Below, piece after piece: positions 1 to 8,428 of a stretch of 29,305 nt of DNA. The stretch covers positions 1 through 29,305 of the forward strand of contig CAYXRK010000040.1 in NCBI GenBank assembly GCA_964467615.1, given 5' to 3'. Numbering within the stretch: position 1 is the stretch's first letter; each line of letters starts with the position of its first letter. The notes beneath the pieces were generated by a model. It did not search any database, had not been told where the DNA came from, and was given only the letters and a program-made list of their open reading frames with translations. Both the position numbers and the translations under genes were made by a program. This DNA is from CAYXRK01 sp964467615. Lineage in GTDB: Bacteria > Hydrogenedentota > Hydrogenedentia > Hydrogenedentales > GCA-2746185.

Positions 1-2
1 GC

Positions 3-1940
3 GACGGCGGCTCGCTCGTGGTTTGCACCGGTTCGCACGCGGCACGATACCGCGACTCCTGGCTCACGTCCCTCATGGGCGTTAACGTGGGCGACGCCGA
101 ACTGAGGACGGAATCCGAGCTCGCTAGCGAAGTCTTTCTGCTCCCTGATCGCGAGGGCATCGAACCCGAACGCCAATTCGAATTCGCAGCGCTCACCCCC
201 GCGGTCGAAGGCGTCGAACGTTTCGGCGACGAACGCGTCATTGCCGCGCGAAGGCCGCTGGGCCGCGGGCATGTCTACACGCTCGCGGTGGACGCGAAGT
301 CCGAGGCCCTTCAAAGTTGCCTCGGCTATCAACGCCTCTGGTACGACATGATCGGCCGGTCACGCCGCGCGCCCGAGCTCAACACCGCCGCCGTCACCGC
401 GCTCGCCGCCAATCAACTGCCGAACATCTCCGGCGTCACCATCCGGCCCGTGTCGTTCGTCATCGCGTACCTCGCCGTGTACATCCTCGTCGGCGTTCTC
501 GGCAACTGGCTCTTTTGGAACGCCTTCAAACGCCGCGAGTACGCCTGGCTCTCGCTCATTCCGATCTCGATCGGGTTCTCGCTTTTCGCGATGTACTTCG
601 GCACTGCGGGCTGGGCCAAGGCCGCCGAGCAACACTCGATCCAGATACTGCGCGCGCCGTCCGGCGGCGGCGACGCCGAATACCACGCGCTCACCGGCGT
701 CCTATCCCCCCGCACCCGCCGCTACTCCGGCGCACTCGAGGGCGCAAACTTTCTCGCGCGCGATTCCGCCGCGCGGCAGATCGACTACAACAACTTCGGA
801 TACAACCATTACGGCGCGAACGTCCAACCCGCGCCGTTCCGAATGATCGAGGGCGATTCCCCCGCGATCTACGGACTTCGCGTCGGCGCGAGTGAACTCC
901 GCATGCTCCAGATCGACGGCTCCGTCTCCCTCCCCGGCGGAATCTCCGGCACGCTCGAATTCTCCGCCGACGGCCTCCGCGGACAACTCCAGAACGAGAC
1001 CGGTATCGAACTCGGCGACATCGCGGTCGTCCTAGATGGCGCCATCATCCCGATTCGCACCGACGGCGACTCATGGAGAATCGATGTGGCGAGCGACAAT
1101 TTGACTGGCCGAACATTGAAAAATCCCGGAGGTGACGAGGACGTGGACTTTGCCAACGTTTTGAACGAATTCATGTGGAACCGCGTCGACGACCGATACT
1201 TTTTTGACGCGTTTCGGACTGCTCTCTTCATGCCGGGTGATGACAACGCGGGCCTTATGCCCGATCCCGATCATCCCCCTTATTTGATCGGCTGGGCGAG
1301 CGACTACCCGAGCCGCGGATTCACGCCGGTTGAAGAGACTGCACAATCCGTCCTGCGCACGTTGGTGGTCGCGGACATTGATGTACGCCGAATCGGCCCC
1401 GCGCTCGAACGGCCTTTCCCCCTGCAGGTGCAGTTGCCCGCCTTATTCACCCAAAGCCTGGATCGTATCGCGCACCGAGTCGTTTTCGGGACCCCGCACC
1501 AAACAGAACTCGCGGTGTCCGTGACGCGCGCTATGTCCGACGACCCGGAAAGCGTGGTCGAGATTGGAGTCGAATGGGCGGTCGATGGCGGCAAGGAGAT
1601 GGAGCTTTTTCTCGCGCCTTATGCCACGATAGACGACGCCTGGCGAGAGCATGGCCTCACCTCTCGCGAATCGGTAGCTCACGGCTACCGACCGGACTTC
1701 CGCACAATCTATCGCGTTCCGAATTGGCGCGACCATCTCAATGTTGACGATCCCAATCAGATTCGCCTTCGCCTCATTGGGATCGCGAAAGGTGCGGACC
1801 CCACCATAACTGGCGATCCCGACGCGATATCGGCCGAGCAACGTAGCGGTGTCGTAATGATCGAGTGCACCCTCTACGCGACCGCCCGCGTACACGTCGG
1901 CGGCGGCGAACGCAACGAAGGATGGACCCCATGGCAATGA
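3..1940 (+). CDS. ABC-2 exporter-associated membrane protein, 5' truncated
   Basis: The reading frame is open to the window edge (codons from position 3 read DGGSLVVCTGS before the GTG at 18), so the true start lies outside. The visible 640+ residues begin with a small alpha/beta-like stretch ending in a GRGHVYTLAVD motif, which recalls the end of glutamine-amidotransferase-like domains found in ABC-2-associated membrane proteins. Two membrane segments follow at about residues 145-167 and 176-198 (counted from the GTG at 18), then a large, probably extracytoplasmic, beta-rich region of about 430 residues with no motif I recognise. The stop overlaps the start of the ABC ATPase gene downstream, so it is translated with that exporter and is probably an accessory subunit, comparable in position to GldG. 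The function is inferred from context only. Confidence 0.75.
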   Translation, partial: DGGSLVVCTGSHAARYRDSWLTSLMGVNVGDAELRTESELASEVFLLPDREGIEPERQFEFAALTPAVEGVERFGDERVIAARRPLGRGHVYTLAVDAKSEALQSCLGYQRLWYDMIGRSRRAPELNTAAVTALAANQLPNISGVTIRPVSFVIAYLAVYILVGVLGNWLFWNAFKRREYAWLSLIPISIGFSLFAMYFGTAGWAKAAEQHSIQILRAPSGGGDAEYHALTGVLSPRTRRYSGALEGANFLARDSAARQIDYNNFGYNHYGANVQPAPFRMIEGDSPAIYGLRVGASELRMLQIDGSVSLPGGISGTLEFSADGLRGQLQNETGIELGDIAVVLDGAIIPIRTDGDSWRIDVASDNLTGRTLKNPGGDEDVDFANVLNEFMWNRVDDRYFFDAFRTALFMPGDDNAGLMPDPDHPPYLIGWASDYPSRGFTPVEETAQSVLRTLVVADIDVRRIGPALERPFPLQVQLPALFTQSLDRIAHRVVFGTPHQTELAVSVTRAMSDDPESVVEIGVEWAVDGGKEMELFLAPYATIDDAWREHGLTSRESVAHGYRPDFRTIYRVPNWRDHLNVDDPNQIRLRLIGIAKGADPTITGDPDAISAEQRSGVVMIECTLYATARVHVGGGERNEGWTPWQ

Positions 1941-2860
1941 TCCGCACCGAAGGCCTGACGAAACGCTACGGCGATTTCACCGCGCTCGACGATCTCAACC
2001 TCGAAATTGAACAAGGCGACATCTATGGATTCATCGGGCCAAACGGTGCAGGCAAAACGACCACCATCCGCATCCTCGCCACGCTTCTCGCGCCCACTGC
2101 GGGCGTGGCGTACGTCGACGGCGTCGACGTGATGAAGGAGCCCTTCGCCGTCAAGCGCATCCTCGGCTACATGCCCGACGAATTTGGCGTCTACGACGGC
2201 ATGCGCCTGCGCGAGTACCTGGACTTTTTCGGCGCGGCGTACCGCATCCCGAACGCTAAGCGCTCGAGAATCATCGACGACGTGCTGCAACTCACCGACC
2301 TCACGGCCCGCGCCGATGAATACGTCAACTCCTTCTCGCGCGGCATGAAGCAGCGCTGCTGCCTCGCCAAGACGCTCATCCACGACCCCAAGGTGCTCCT
2401 CCTCGACGAACCCGCCAGCGGCCTCGACCCCCGCGCGCGCATTGAAATGAAGGAACTCCTCAAGACCCTCTGCGGCATGGGCAAAACCATCCTCATTTCC
2501 TCGCACATCCTCTCCGAACTCGGCGACATGTCCAACAAAATCGGCATCCTCGAACGCGGAAAACTTCTCGCCTCCGGCAACGTCCGTTCGATCATGGAGC
2601 GCGTCCGCCAAGTCCTCGAACTGCGCCTCGAAGTCCTCGAGGGCGCGGACGCCACCGAGCGAATCCTCGCGCAAACGCCCGGCATAGTCGATGTCGAACG
2701 CTCCGGCAACGAATTCCAAATGCAATCCAAACTCGGCCGCGACGACATCGCCGCCCTGCACACCAAACTCGTCCAATCCGGCGTCAAAGTCCTCTTCCTC
2801 GCCGAAGAACAAAGCTCCCTGGAGGACGTCTTCCTCAGCGTCACCAAGGGAGGAATTTGA
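1931..2860 (+). CDS. ABC-2 type transporter ATP-binding protein
   Basis: This 309-residue ABC ATPase powers the permease encoded next. Walker A is GPNGAGKT (36-43), the signature region is FSRGMKQR (135-142), Walker B is LLLDEP (156-161) and the switch histidine is at 192. At the usual Q-loop site the protein reads MPDEFGVY, with Asp in place of Gln, as I recall for this GldA/CcmA-like subgroup. Translation probably starts at the ATG at 1931, nine bases after GAAGG (1917-1921). The ATG at 1937 forms an ATGA overlap with the preceding stop but sits further from the ribosome site. It is coupled to both neighbours. The substrate cannot be told from sequence. Confidence 0.95.
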   Translation: MAMIRTEGLTKRYGDFTALDDLNLEIEQGDIYGFIGPNGAGKTTTIRILATLLAPTAGVAYVDGVDVMKEPFAVKRILGYMPDEFGVYDGMRLREYLDFFGAAYRIPNAKRSRIIDDVLQLTDLTARADEYVNSFSRGMKQRCCLAKTLIHDPKVLLLDEPASGLDPRARIEMKELLKTLCGMGKTILISSHILSELGDMSNKIGILERGKLLASGNVRSIMERVRQVLELRLEVLEGADATERILAQTPGIVDVERSGNEFQMQSKLGRDDIAALHTKLVQSGVKVLFLAEEQSSLEDVFLSVTKGGI

Positions 2861-4554
2861 TGAGGTTGCCCGTCGTCCCCTCCTGGGCCCTCGTGCGCCG
2901 CGAACTACTCTCGACCCTCCGCGGTGTTCGCGCGCTCGCGGCGCTGCTCGTCTTCGCAGTCGCCGTTTCGTTCTACGCCGTGGCGTTGTGGCCCGGTGGC
3001 CTCAATTTTTCCCCACAGGAATATGGCCGCGTTTCGCGCCTCGTCGTCCAGGGCATCTGCTTCGGCCTCATGGCCGGCTGCCTGCTCTTCGTCCCCGCAT
3101 ACGCCGCGACTGCAATCGTCGCTGAACGCGAACGCGCCACGTTCGACTTCCTCAGCCTGACGCTCATCCGCCCGAGCGGCATCGTCGCCGCGAAACTTCT
3201 CAACGCCCTCGGCCTCTTCCTCCTGCTCCTCGTCGGACTCCTTCCCGTCCTCTCCATCGCCTTCTTCCTCGTCGGCGTCGATCTCTTCGAAATCGCCCAG
3301 GCGCTGCTCATCATCGTCGGAACGGCCGGCGTTTGCGCCTCCATCGGTCTTTACGCCTCCGCCCGCTTCCGAAAATCAATGTCGGCCATCATGGCTGCGT
3401 ACATCGGCCTGATCTTCTACCTCTTTGCGCCTATTGTCCTTACCTATCTCACAATCGCCGCCATGTACTTCTTCACCTGGTACGACACGGACGCTATGGC
3501 GGGACCAGTTGGACAGATCGGTGTCATTACCGTCAGTCCCTTCGCCTTAGTGAGCCTCTTCGGCATCGGTCTGTCATGGCCATATATCGCCTCAGCTCTC
3601 GCCTACCAACTCTTCTCTATGGCCGTCTACCTGCTTTTCACACTCCGCATCCTCCGCAGGCCGCCCAAACCCCTCACCGTCGCCAACACCAAACCCATCG
3701 ACGACTCCGCCGAACTGCTCCGCCGCCGCACGCGCTTTCCGTTCTATCTCGTCGATCCCCTGCGCCGAAAAAAGACCATCGAGGACGGCCGCAACCCCAT
3801 GCTTGTCCGCGAACTCCGCTGGGGCCTCATGAACCGCGGAACGATTTTCATCCGTGTCTTCTACTGCGCCTTCGTCGTTTACTTTTTCCTTGGCGTCATT
3901 TCCTCGATCGATGCCCGCGCATACGAGACCATGTCCACGTGGTTCATGACGCAAATCGTTGTGACCATCTTGATCACGCCCGCACTCGTGGCCAATTCGC
4001 TTACGAAGGAAAGCGAACTCGGCAACATGGACATGCTTCGGATGACGTTGCTCCGTCCGAAGGACATCATCCTCGGAAAACTTTTCGCCGCGTGCCTCGC
4101 CGCCGTTCCCTTGCTGACCGCGGCCCTCGTCTCGGTCGTACCGGTCATCATCCTCGGCGCGCGCAATTGGCCCATGCTCGGCGTCGGCTACGCCACCCTC
4201 TTCGTCAGCACCTACCTTGCCCTCGGCATCTCCCTCTTCTCGTCTCTGCTCGCCCGCCGCACCAGCACGGCGCTCGCGTTTAGCTATGCAATCGGAATCA
4301 TCGTCTTCGCCGGTGTAGACGCAGCAATCTTATTCAATTTCTCCTCTCTGGACTCGCTGGATGCAGTGCGCTCTATGTATTGGTTGTCTCCAATGATGAG
4401 TTATGCGGCGCTAGTCGATTCGGCCGCCCTGCCCCGCAACCCGTTCGACTTGTTCCACTGGGCCATCAACCTGCTCGTCCCCTGCGCCGCCGCGACCCTC
4501 TTCATCCTCCTCTCCATCGCCGGCTTCGCCCGATATCGAATGCGTGATCGTTAG
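2860..4554 (+). CDS. ABC-2 type transporter permease, two fused halves
   Basis: This 564-residue polytopic protein has roughly twelve hydrophobic segments. Two similar halves each carry an ABC-2 permease hallmark: ERERATFDFLSLTLIRP near residue 90 and a related KESELGNMDMLRMTLLRP near residue 385, each followed by a hydrophobic stretch. This suggests an internal duplication, so that one polypeptide supplies both transmembrane halves. The ATG at 2860 overlaps the ATPase stop by one base (TGATG) and follows GGAGG (2849-2853) with six bases between, so it is preferred to the TTG at 2857. It forms the membrane pore of the exporter encoded by this operon. Confidence 0.93.
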   Translation: MRLPVVPSWALVRRELLSTLRGVRALAALLVFAVAVSFYAVALWPGGLNFSPQEYGRVSRLVVQGICFGLMAGCLLFVPAYAATAIVAERERATFDFLSLTLIRPSGIVAAKLLNALGLFLLLLVGLLPVLSIAFFLVGVDLFEIAQALLIIVGTAGVCASIGLYASARFRKSMSAIMAAYIGLIFYLFAPIVLTYLTIAAMYFFTWYDTDAMAGPVGQIGVITVSPFALVSLFGIGLSWPYIASALAYQLFSMAVYLLFTLRILRRPPKPLTVANTKPIDDSAELLRRRTRFPFYLVDPLRRKKTIEDGRNPMLVRELRWGLMNRGTIFIRVFYCAFVVYFFLGVISSIDARAYETMSTWFMTQIVVTILITPALVANSLTKESELGNMDMLRMTLLRPKDIILGKLFAACLAAVPLLTAALVSVVPVIILGARNWPMLGVGYATLFVSTYLALGISLFSSLLARRTSTALAFSYAIGIIVFAGVDAAILFNFSSLDSLDAVRSMYWLSPMMSYAALVDSAALPRNPFDLFHWAINLLVPCAAATLFILLSIAGFARYRMRDR

Positions 4555-4595
4555 TCACAAATACGTTTCACCGCCAAGGGCACGCGATAGATCGC

Positions 4596-4626
4596 TTGAC
4601 TTTTAGGCAGTAAGACGTTATCTTAC
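4596..4626 (+). promoter_or_regulatory. vapBC promoter and palindromic operator
   Basis: A -35-like TTGACT (4596-4601) is followed after 17 bases by TATCTT (4619-4624), which ends only seven bases before the vapB ATG. A perfect inverted repeat, GTAAGA-N5-TCTTAC (4610-4626), covers the -10 box. AbrB-fold antitoxins of VapBC pairs commonly bind palindromes in their own promoter and repress it, so this is a good autoregulatory operator. With the -10 so near the ATG, the transcript would be nearly leaderless. Confidence 0.7.
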
Positions 4627-4631
4627 ATCGT

Positions 4632-4883
4632 ATGACAACCTCGGTCTCTTCCAAGGGCCAAATCGTTCTCCCCGCGGAAATACGCCGCCAGGATCAGATC
4701 GAACCCGGCCAGAAGTTCGAAATCAAGCGAATTCGTAGCGGCGAATATCGCCTCAAGCGGACAACACGACGTCGCAACGAAGGGTTTGTCGAGGCGCTCC
4801 TTGCCTGCCCGGTGAAAGTGGAACTCAAGCCGATGGATCGAAGTGAGACTACAGGCGACATTAGGTTTCCGACGTTCGAATGA
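4632..4883 (+). CDS. VapB-type antitoxin, AbrB/SpoVT fold
   Basis: This 83-residue protein has the N-terminal swapped-hairpin AbrB DNA-binding domain: TTSVSSKGQIVLPAEIRRQ then GQKFEIKRIRSGEYRLKR at residues 2-45. The C-terminal tail is the part that usually binds and blocks the toxin active site. It precedes and overlaps a PIN-domain toxin gene by four bases (ATGA, 4880-4883), the classical antitoxin-toxin arrangement. It should neutralise the toxin and repress the promoter through the palindrome upstream. Confidence 0.9.
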   Translation: MTTSVSSKGQIVLPAEIRRQDQIEPGQKFEIKRIRSGEYRLKRTTRRRNEGFVEALLACPVKVELKPMDRSETTGDIRFPTFE

Positions 4884-5287
4884 ACTACCTCGTCGATGCG
4901 AATGTCCTCAGCGAGGCGATTCGTCCGGCGCCAAATCCCAATGTGACACGCTGGCTATCGCTCCACGAACAGAAGTTAAGAGTGGACCCGATCGTTCTGG
5001 GCGAGGTGCATAAGGGAATCCTGGCGATGCCGCGCGGCAAAAGGCGAGAACGTCTCGAAAGGTGGTTTTTGTCCACCTGCTTGAAGATCGAATGCATGCC
5101 TTGGGATCGGGCCGTCGGTCTGCGCTGGGGCGAGCTCGTGAACGAACTCGAGCGTAAAGGTCAACGTATACCTGTCGTGGACGGCATGATCGCGGCCACG
5201 GCGCTTACCTACGGCCTTACAATAGCTACCCGCAACGTCCGGGATTTTCGGCGTGCTGGGGTAGAAGTCGTCAATCCCTTCGAGTAA
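4880..5287 (+). CDS. VapC-type PIN-domain ribonuclease toxin
   Basis: This 135-residue PIN-domain protein of the VapC/FitB type is predicted to be a Mg-dependent RNase held inactive by the overlapping antitoxin. The acidic centre looks complete: D6 in YLVDANV, E42 in LGEVHKG, D101 in VVDGMIAATA and D122 in TRNVRDF. The length is normal for the family and nothing indicates inactivation. The start codon overlaps the vapB stop as ATGA, so translation is coupled. The stop lies nine bases from the end of the convergent DUF1080 gene. Confidence 0.92.
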   Translation: MNYLVDANVLSEAIRPAPNPNVTRWLSLHEQKLRVDPIVLGEVHKGILAMPRGKRRERLERWFLSTCLKIECMPWDRAVGLRWGELVNELERKGQRIPVVDGMIAATALTYGLTIATRNVRDFRRAGVEVVNPFE

Positions 5288-5296
5288 CGAAACTCT

Positions 5297-6043
5297 TCAC
5301 GGCAACTCGCGAATCCGCAGCCCCTTGAACTCAATCGGCGATCCCTCCGACTCGAGCGCCAAATAGCCCGTCGCAGGCGTACACCCCGTCCCCCCCGACA
5401 CTTCCTCGCCGTTCACCCATAGACGCACCTCGCCGTTGATGCACCGCACGTAGTAGTGGTTCCACTCGCCCACGCCCTTGCTCAAGTTCTTTCTCGGAAA
5501 GCTCCGCTTGCCATCCGGCGCGGTCGGCGGGAAGGGCTTCATATCCGATGTTCCAACGGGAAACACATCGCCGTTCGTCGTAAACCAGTCGGCCTTTTTG
5601 CCGCCGTCCTTCTCATACTGCTCCGTGTAACCGTGGTCCAACACCTGCACCTCGATGCCATGTGGCAACTTGTTGCGCCCAAGGTCCTTCAACGATTCCT
5701 CCGGCACCCACACGAACACACCGGAGTTTCCAGCCGAGTGCATATGCCGCCACTGCAAGACCAGTTCGAAATTCGTCACTTTATCCTTCGTGCGAATGAC
5801 CCCGACTGGACTTCCCGTGCAGTAAATGACGCCGTCTTTCCAAGCCCAGGTGTCCGCGTCGCAATTGACGTTTACGAAGTCCTCTTCCCACAACGCCCGC
5901 CAGCCTGGACCGCTCCCATCAAGAAACGCCTTCGGTGCGTCCTCTGCCGTCGATGCTTGGCCGATGGCCAGGTACACCGTAGCGACTGCCAACGCGCGAA
6001 CGGGATTCGTTCTAAACAATCGAAATAGCACCGCTTTTTTCAT
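5297..6043 (-). CDS. secreted DUF1080 (3-keto-disaccharide hydrolase-type) protein
   Basis: This protein of 248 residues from the ATG at 6043 has an AGGA-type ribosome site in the 13 bases upstream; the open frame reaches 6112 but those extra residues do not look like a signal. A signal peptide occupies about residues 1-33 (KKAVLFRLF, hydrophobic core, ASTAED). The rest is the concanavalin-like beta-sandwich of DUF1080: WKDGVIYCTG, FELVLQWRH, AGNSGVFVWVPE, HGIEVQVLDHG and GEWNHYYVRCINGEVRLWVNG, ending in a GYLALESEGSPIEFKGLRIREL strand. Relatives act on 3-keto-glucosides or bind glycans and are abundant in Planctomycetes and Hydrogenedentota. The exact substrate is unknown. It is monocistronic. 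Confidence 0.88.
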   Translation of the reverse strand: MKKAVLFRLFRTNPVRALAVATVYLAIGQASTAEDAPKAFLDGSGPGWRALWEEDFVNVNCDADTWAWKDGVIYCTGSPVGVIRTKDKVTNFELVLQWRHMHSAGNSGVFVWVPEESLKDLGRNKLPHGIEVQVLDHGYTEQYEKDGGKKADWFTTNGDVFPVGTSDMKPFPPTAPDGKRSFPRKNLSKGVGEWNHYYVRCINGEVRLWVNGEEVSGGTGCTPATGYLALESEGSPIEFKGLRIRELP

Positions 6044-6166
6044 GAGATTAATTCCTATTTTCCGTGTAACCCGCCCGGGTCGCATGATGTCCGCACGTAC
6101 GATCGTTGTCAACTCACTCGGGTTTCCGCTCGGTCAACGCAACGCCCGTCCCGCGCGTTGGTATCG

Positions 6167-6195
6167 TTAACGCCTCGGTCACTCCGCGCTATAAT
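6167..6195 (+). promoter_or_regulatory. sigma-70-like promoter of the cohesin-like gene
   Basis: TTAACG (6167-6172) is separated by 17 bases from a perfect TATAAT (6190-6195), 46 bases before the ATG at 6242. AAAGG (6231-6235) lies six bases before that ATG. This is the best consensus -10 in the window. Confidence 0.6.
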
Positions 6196-6241
6196 GAGGC
6201 CTTGGCCCGTCCTCGCCGAATCGATACCAGAAAGGCCCCTT

Positions 6242-7294
6242 ATGGCCCTGCGTAGTTCCCTCGTGTTCGTAGTTTTGTCGCCGCTCCTCTGGGCGCAGAC
6301 CGGCGTGCTCCAACTCGGCGCGCCTCACCGCTCCGGCGACACCATCTCCGTCCCCGTCCGCCTCGAAGGGGCCGTCTCCGCCGGTGTCTCCGCAATGGAC
6401 TTCCGGCTCAACTACGACCCGGCCGTCCTCCAGCCCGTCGGCATCGAAACCGGATCCGCCGCCGCCGCCGCCCGCAAACTCGTTCAAGCTAACGTCGCGA
6501 CGCCTGGCGAATACGTCGTCCTCATGTTTGGAATGAACCAAGACACAATTGCGTCCGGCGACATCGCGAACATCAATATGCGCGTCGTCGATGGCGCGGC
6601 AGCGGGTGAGTCGCGCATCAGCATTAAGGACACGACCCTCTCCGGGGTCGACGCGATCGGGCTTGATTCCGCCGGCAGCGAAGCGACCGTCTTTCTTGAC
6701 GGGACCTCGACCCCGGACGATCCGGCGACGCCCTCGCCACCGGACCAGAAGCCGCCGGATTCGCCCACGGGCGAAAAGCCGCCGCCCGACTCCGATCCTC
6801 TTTTGCGAGAGCCGCTGTTGAATATCGGGCCGAACGCGCCAGCGCCGCTTCCCCCTGTGGCGCAAAATGGAACGGATTTGCGCGGTAGTCTAAACCCGCG
6901 GCCCGGTTCCCGTCGCCCAGCGTCGGAGTCCGAAGCGGACTTCGCCGAACGCACGCAAGGCCTTCGCGCGCAGCAAGCCGGCCTGCCCCAAGGGGGAGCA
7001 TCGGTCGACCCCGAAACGCTGGCAACGGGTCCCGCGGCCTCCAACGCGACCGGACTAGGAACACTAGTATCTTCGGCGGCGGGCCGTCTAAACTCGGCCG
7101 GCCCCGCAGTCCAGGCTATTTCTCACCAGCCGGGATTGGCGACCCGAGGCGCCGAGGGATCCATTGTCTCCTCGGCGGGATCCAACGCGGGCCCGCCCAA
7201 CCCATCGTCCAAGCGCAAGTTCCTCGTCGCGGCTTCCACGGTTATCGTCCTTGGTGCGATCGTTTTCGGCGTTCGCCGATACGTCGTTTTTTGA
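6242..7294 (+). CDS. cohesin-like domain protein with C-terminal membrane anchor
   Basis: The product is 350 residues. A signal peptide spans about 1-19 (ending LLWAQ). Residues 20-155 resemble a cohesin domain: GDTISVPVRLEGA, GVSAMDFRLNYDPAVLQPV and GDIANINMRVVDGAAAGES follow the typical alternating pattern. A Pro/Asp/Ser-rich linker follows at about 155-260, then a low-complexity Ala/Gly/Ser region. A single membrane helix closes the protein (about 327-343), flanked by KRK and RR. Cohesin domains bind dockerin modules or serve as general adhesive folds on surface proteins outside cellulosomes. No dockerin is visible here. The start is set by the ribosome site, although the frame is open to 6158. 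Confidence 0.72.
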   Translation: MALRSSLVFVVLSPLLWAQTGVLQLGAPHRSGDTISVPVRLEGAVSAGVSAMDFRLNYDPAVLQPVGIETGSAAAAARKLVQANVATPGEYVVLMFGMNQDTIASGDIANINMRVVDGAAAGESRISIKDTTLSGVDAIGLDSAGSEATVFLDGTSTPDDPATPSPPDQKPPDSPTGEKPPPDSDPLLREPLLNIGPNAPAPLPPVAQNGTDLRGSLNPRPGSRRPASESEADFAERTQGLRAQQAGLPQGGASVDPETLATGPAASNATGLGTLVSSAAGRLNSAGPAVQAISHQPGLATRGAEGSIVSSAGSNAGPPNPSSKRKFLVAASTVIVLGAIVFGVRRYVVF

Positions 7295-7349
7295 TCGGAT
7301 CCCGAACACGCTTTCGTTCGTCATTGTCACGCATACAAACGCCGTGTGA

Positions 7350-7454
7350 TGCCGCGCCCGGGGCGGCCGGGCAACTTATTGGCTTTGCGAAGACGGCAAA
7401 CAGTATGTCGTGATTCGTGCGGGGACTTGGAAGAACGGGAACGAAACTTGGTGA
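7350..7454 (+). pseudogene. possible C-terminal remnant of a PQQ-type quinoprotein
   Basis: In the otherwise empty 219-base gap between two genes, one frame (7371-7454) reads ATYWLCEDGKQYVVIRAG and then a Thr/Trp/Asn-rich end before TGA. The GKQYVVI-AG pattern is characteristic of the last propeller blade of PQQ-dependent dehydrogenases. There is no start codon and only 34 codons are open, so it would be the tail of a deleted gene. The similarity was judged by eye from a short stretch and may be chance. Confidence 0.3.
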
Positions 7455-7513
7455 TCAGGGCATCGCGTATGCATTACCCGACGCTTGACCCGATCGGATA
7501 AAGCAATTTCATC

Positions 7514-8428
7514 CTATTCACCGTGGTGCTCTAGAATCCAGGCCGCGATAGCGCGTCCGGCGATCTCGTGGACTTTCGGGCCCCAATGGGAGTCCCAAGG
7601 GGTGCGGCGCTCCTCAGGAGTAATCGCCGTGAACGCTTCCTTGATATCCAGATACCGTAGATCCATACCATTTGTCAGTGACGCGAGTTGCCTTCCAATA
7701 CCATCGTTATCGGGCGCCGTCGCCAGCACTGCCATTTGACCCTTCGGATTGAATGCTAGAAAGTCCTCGTGAAAGGCCCGAATCATGCCGAGAGTGCGTT
7801 CCCAATCCTCGTCTGTAATCACAGATGCAGTCTGTGCATCGAAATTGGCAGTGCCGTGTTTCGCGAGCTCGGCGCGAGCACCTCGCCTATGGCGTGTCGT
7901 CGTCCGGTACTTCAGTCCCAATCGGTAAACGTGGGAATGGTTTCGCACGAATCTCTTCAGTCCGTACAGGGGGTGGTCGGGATCCGAAAACCGCGGAATA
8001 ACGTCGCCTCGGTCATTTGAGGGATCGTTTCCACAAAAGACCAGAACGACAATGTCTGGGCGGAGTTCTTCGAGATGGTCAAGGGCGAATAGGATTTCAG
8101 TTCGCGTACCCCATCCAGGGACCCCACAATTCATAACTTCAGCGGAAAGCCCTTCGCGTTCGAGCACTCGAGCAAGATGAGTGTCCAGTCGTTCCGCGAC
8201 AGTGACTCCGTGTCCGAACAAGTAGGAATCGCCAAGAAGTGCGATGCGGACTTTAGTGGAATCCTCCGCGATGCTGAACTCGTCGTCCCTGAATCCATAC
8301 GAGTTCGTATCCACGCTCAAGACGAAGTCGTGGCCGACGTAAGGATAGTCTTGATGGGAAAGAGGTTTCATCGCAAAACCGTATTTGGAATGAGGCGTAA
8401 ACCAATCGAGATAGATTGGTTGCGGCAA
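7514..8428 (-). CDS. membrane-anchored SGNH/GDSL-family hydrolase
   Basis: This is 304 residues from a TTG at 8428. Block I is LLGDSYLFGHG with Ser68, a glycine turn NCGVPGWGT follows, block III is FCGND with Asn134, and the C-terminal block is WDSHWG with Asp279 and His281. The DxHW form is reminiscent of AlgX-type acetyltransferases and polysaccharide esterases. The frame stays open without a stop to 8578 and encodes a polar stretch, RR, then a hydrophobic helix (VALLAGTLFSGILLELGVRLFL) running straight into the TTG-encoded residue, so the real protein almost certainly includes this anchor. No ATG, GTG or TTG exists in that extension. It probably de-esterifies or acetylates a cell-surface glycan; the substrate is unknown. 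Confidence 0.8.
   Translation of the reverse strand: MPQPIYLDWFTPHSKYGFAMKPLSHQDYPYVGHDFVLSVDTNSYGFRDDEFSIAEDSTKVRIALLGDSYLFGHGVTVAERLDTHLARVLEREGLSAEVMNCGVPGWGTRTEILFALDHLEELRPDIVVLVFCGNDPSNDRGDVIPRFSDPDHPLYGLKRFVRNHSHVYRLGLKYRTTTRHRRGARAELAKHGTANFDAQTASVITDEDWERTLGMIRAFHEDFLAFNPKGQMAVLATAPDNDGIGRQLASLTNGMDLRYLDIKEAFTAITPEERRTPWDSHWGPKVHEIAGRAIAAWILEHHGE

Noticed and set aside
1874..2812. 312-codon minus-strand frame opposite the ABC ATPase
   Set aside because: The plus-strand frame has complete Walker A, signature and Walker B motifs; the antisense frame is open only because of high GC.
7300..7513. Possible small RNA or terminator in the GC-rich gap
   Set aside because: The GCCGCGCCCGGGGCGGCCGGGC segment can fold, but there is no T-tract and no promoter that I could support.
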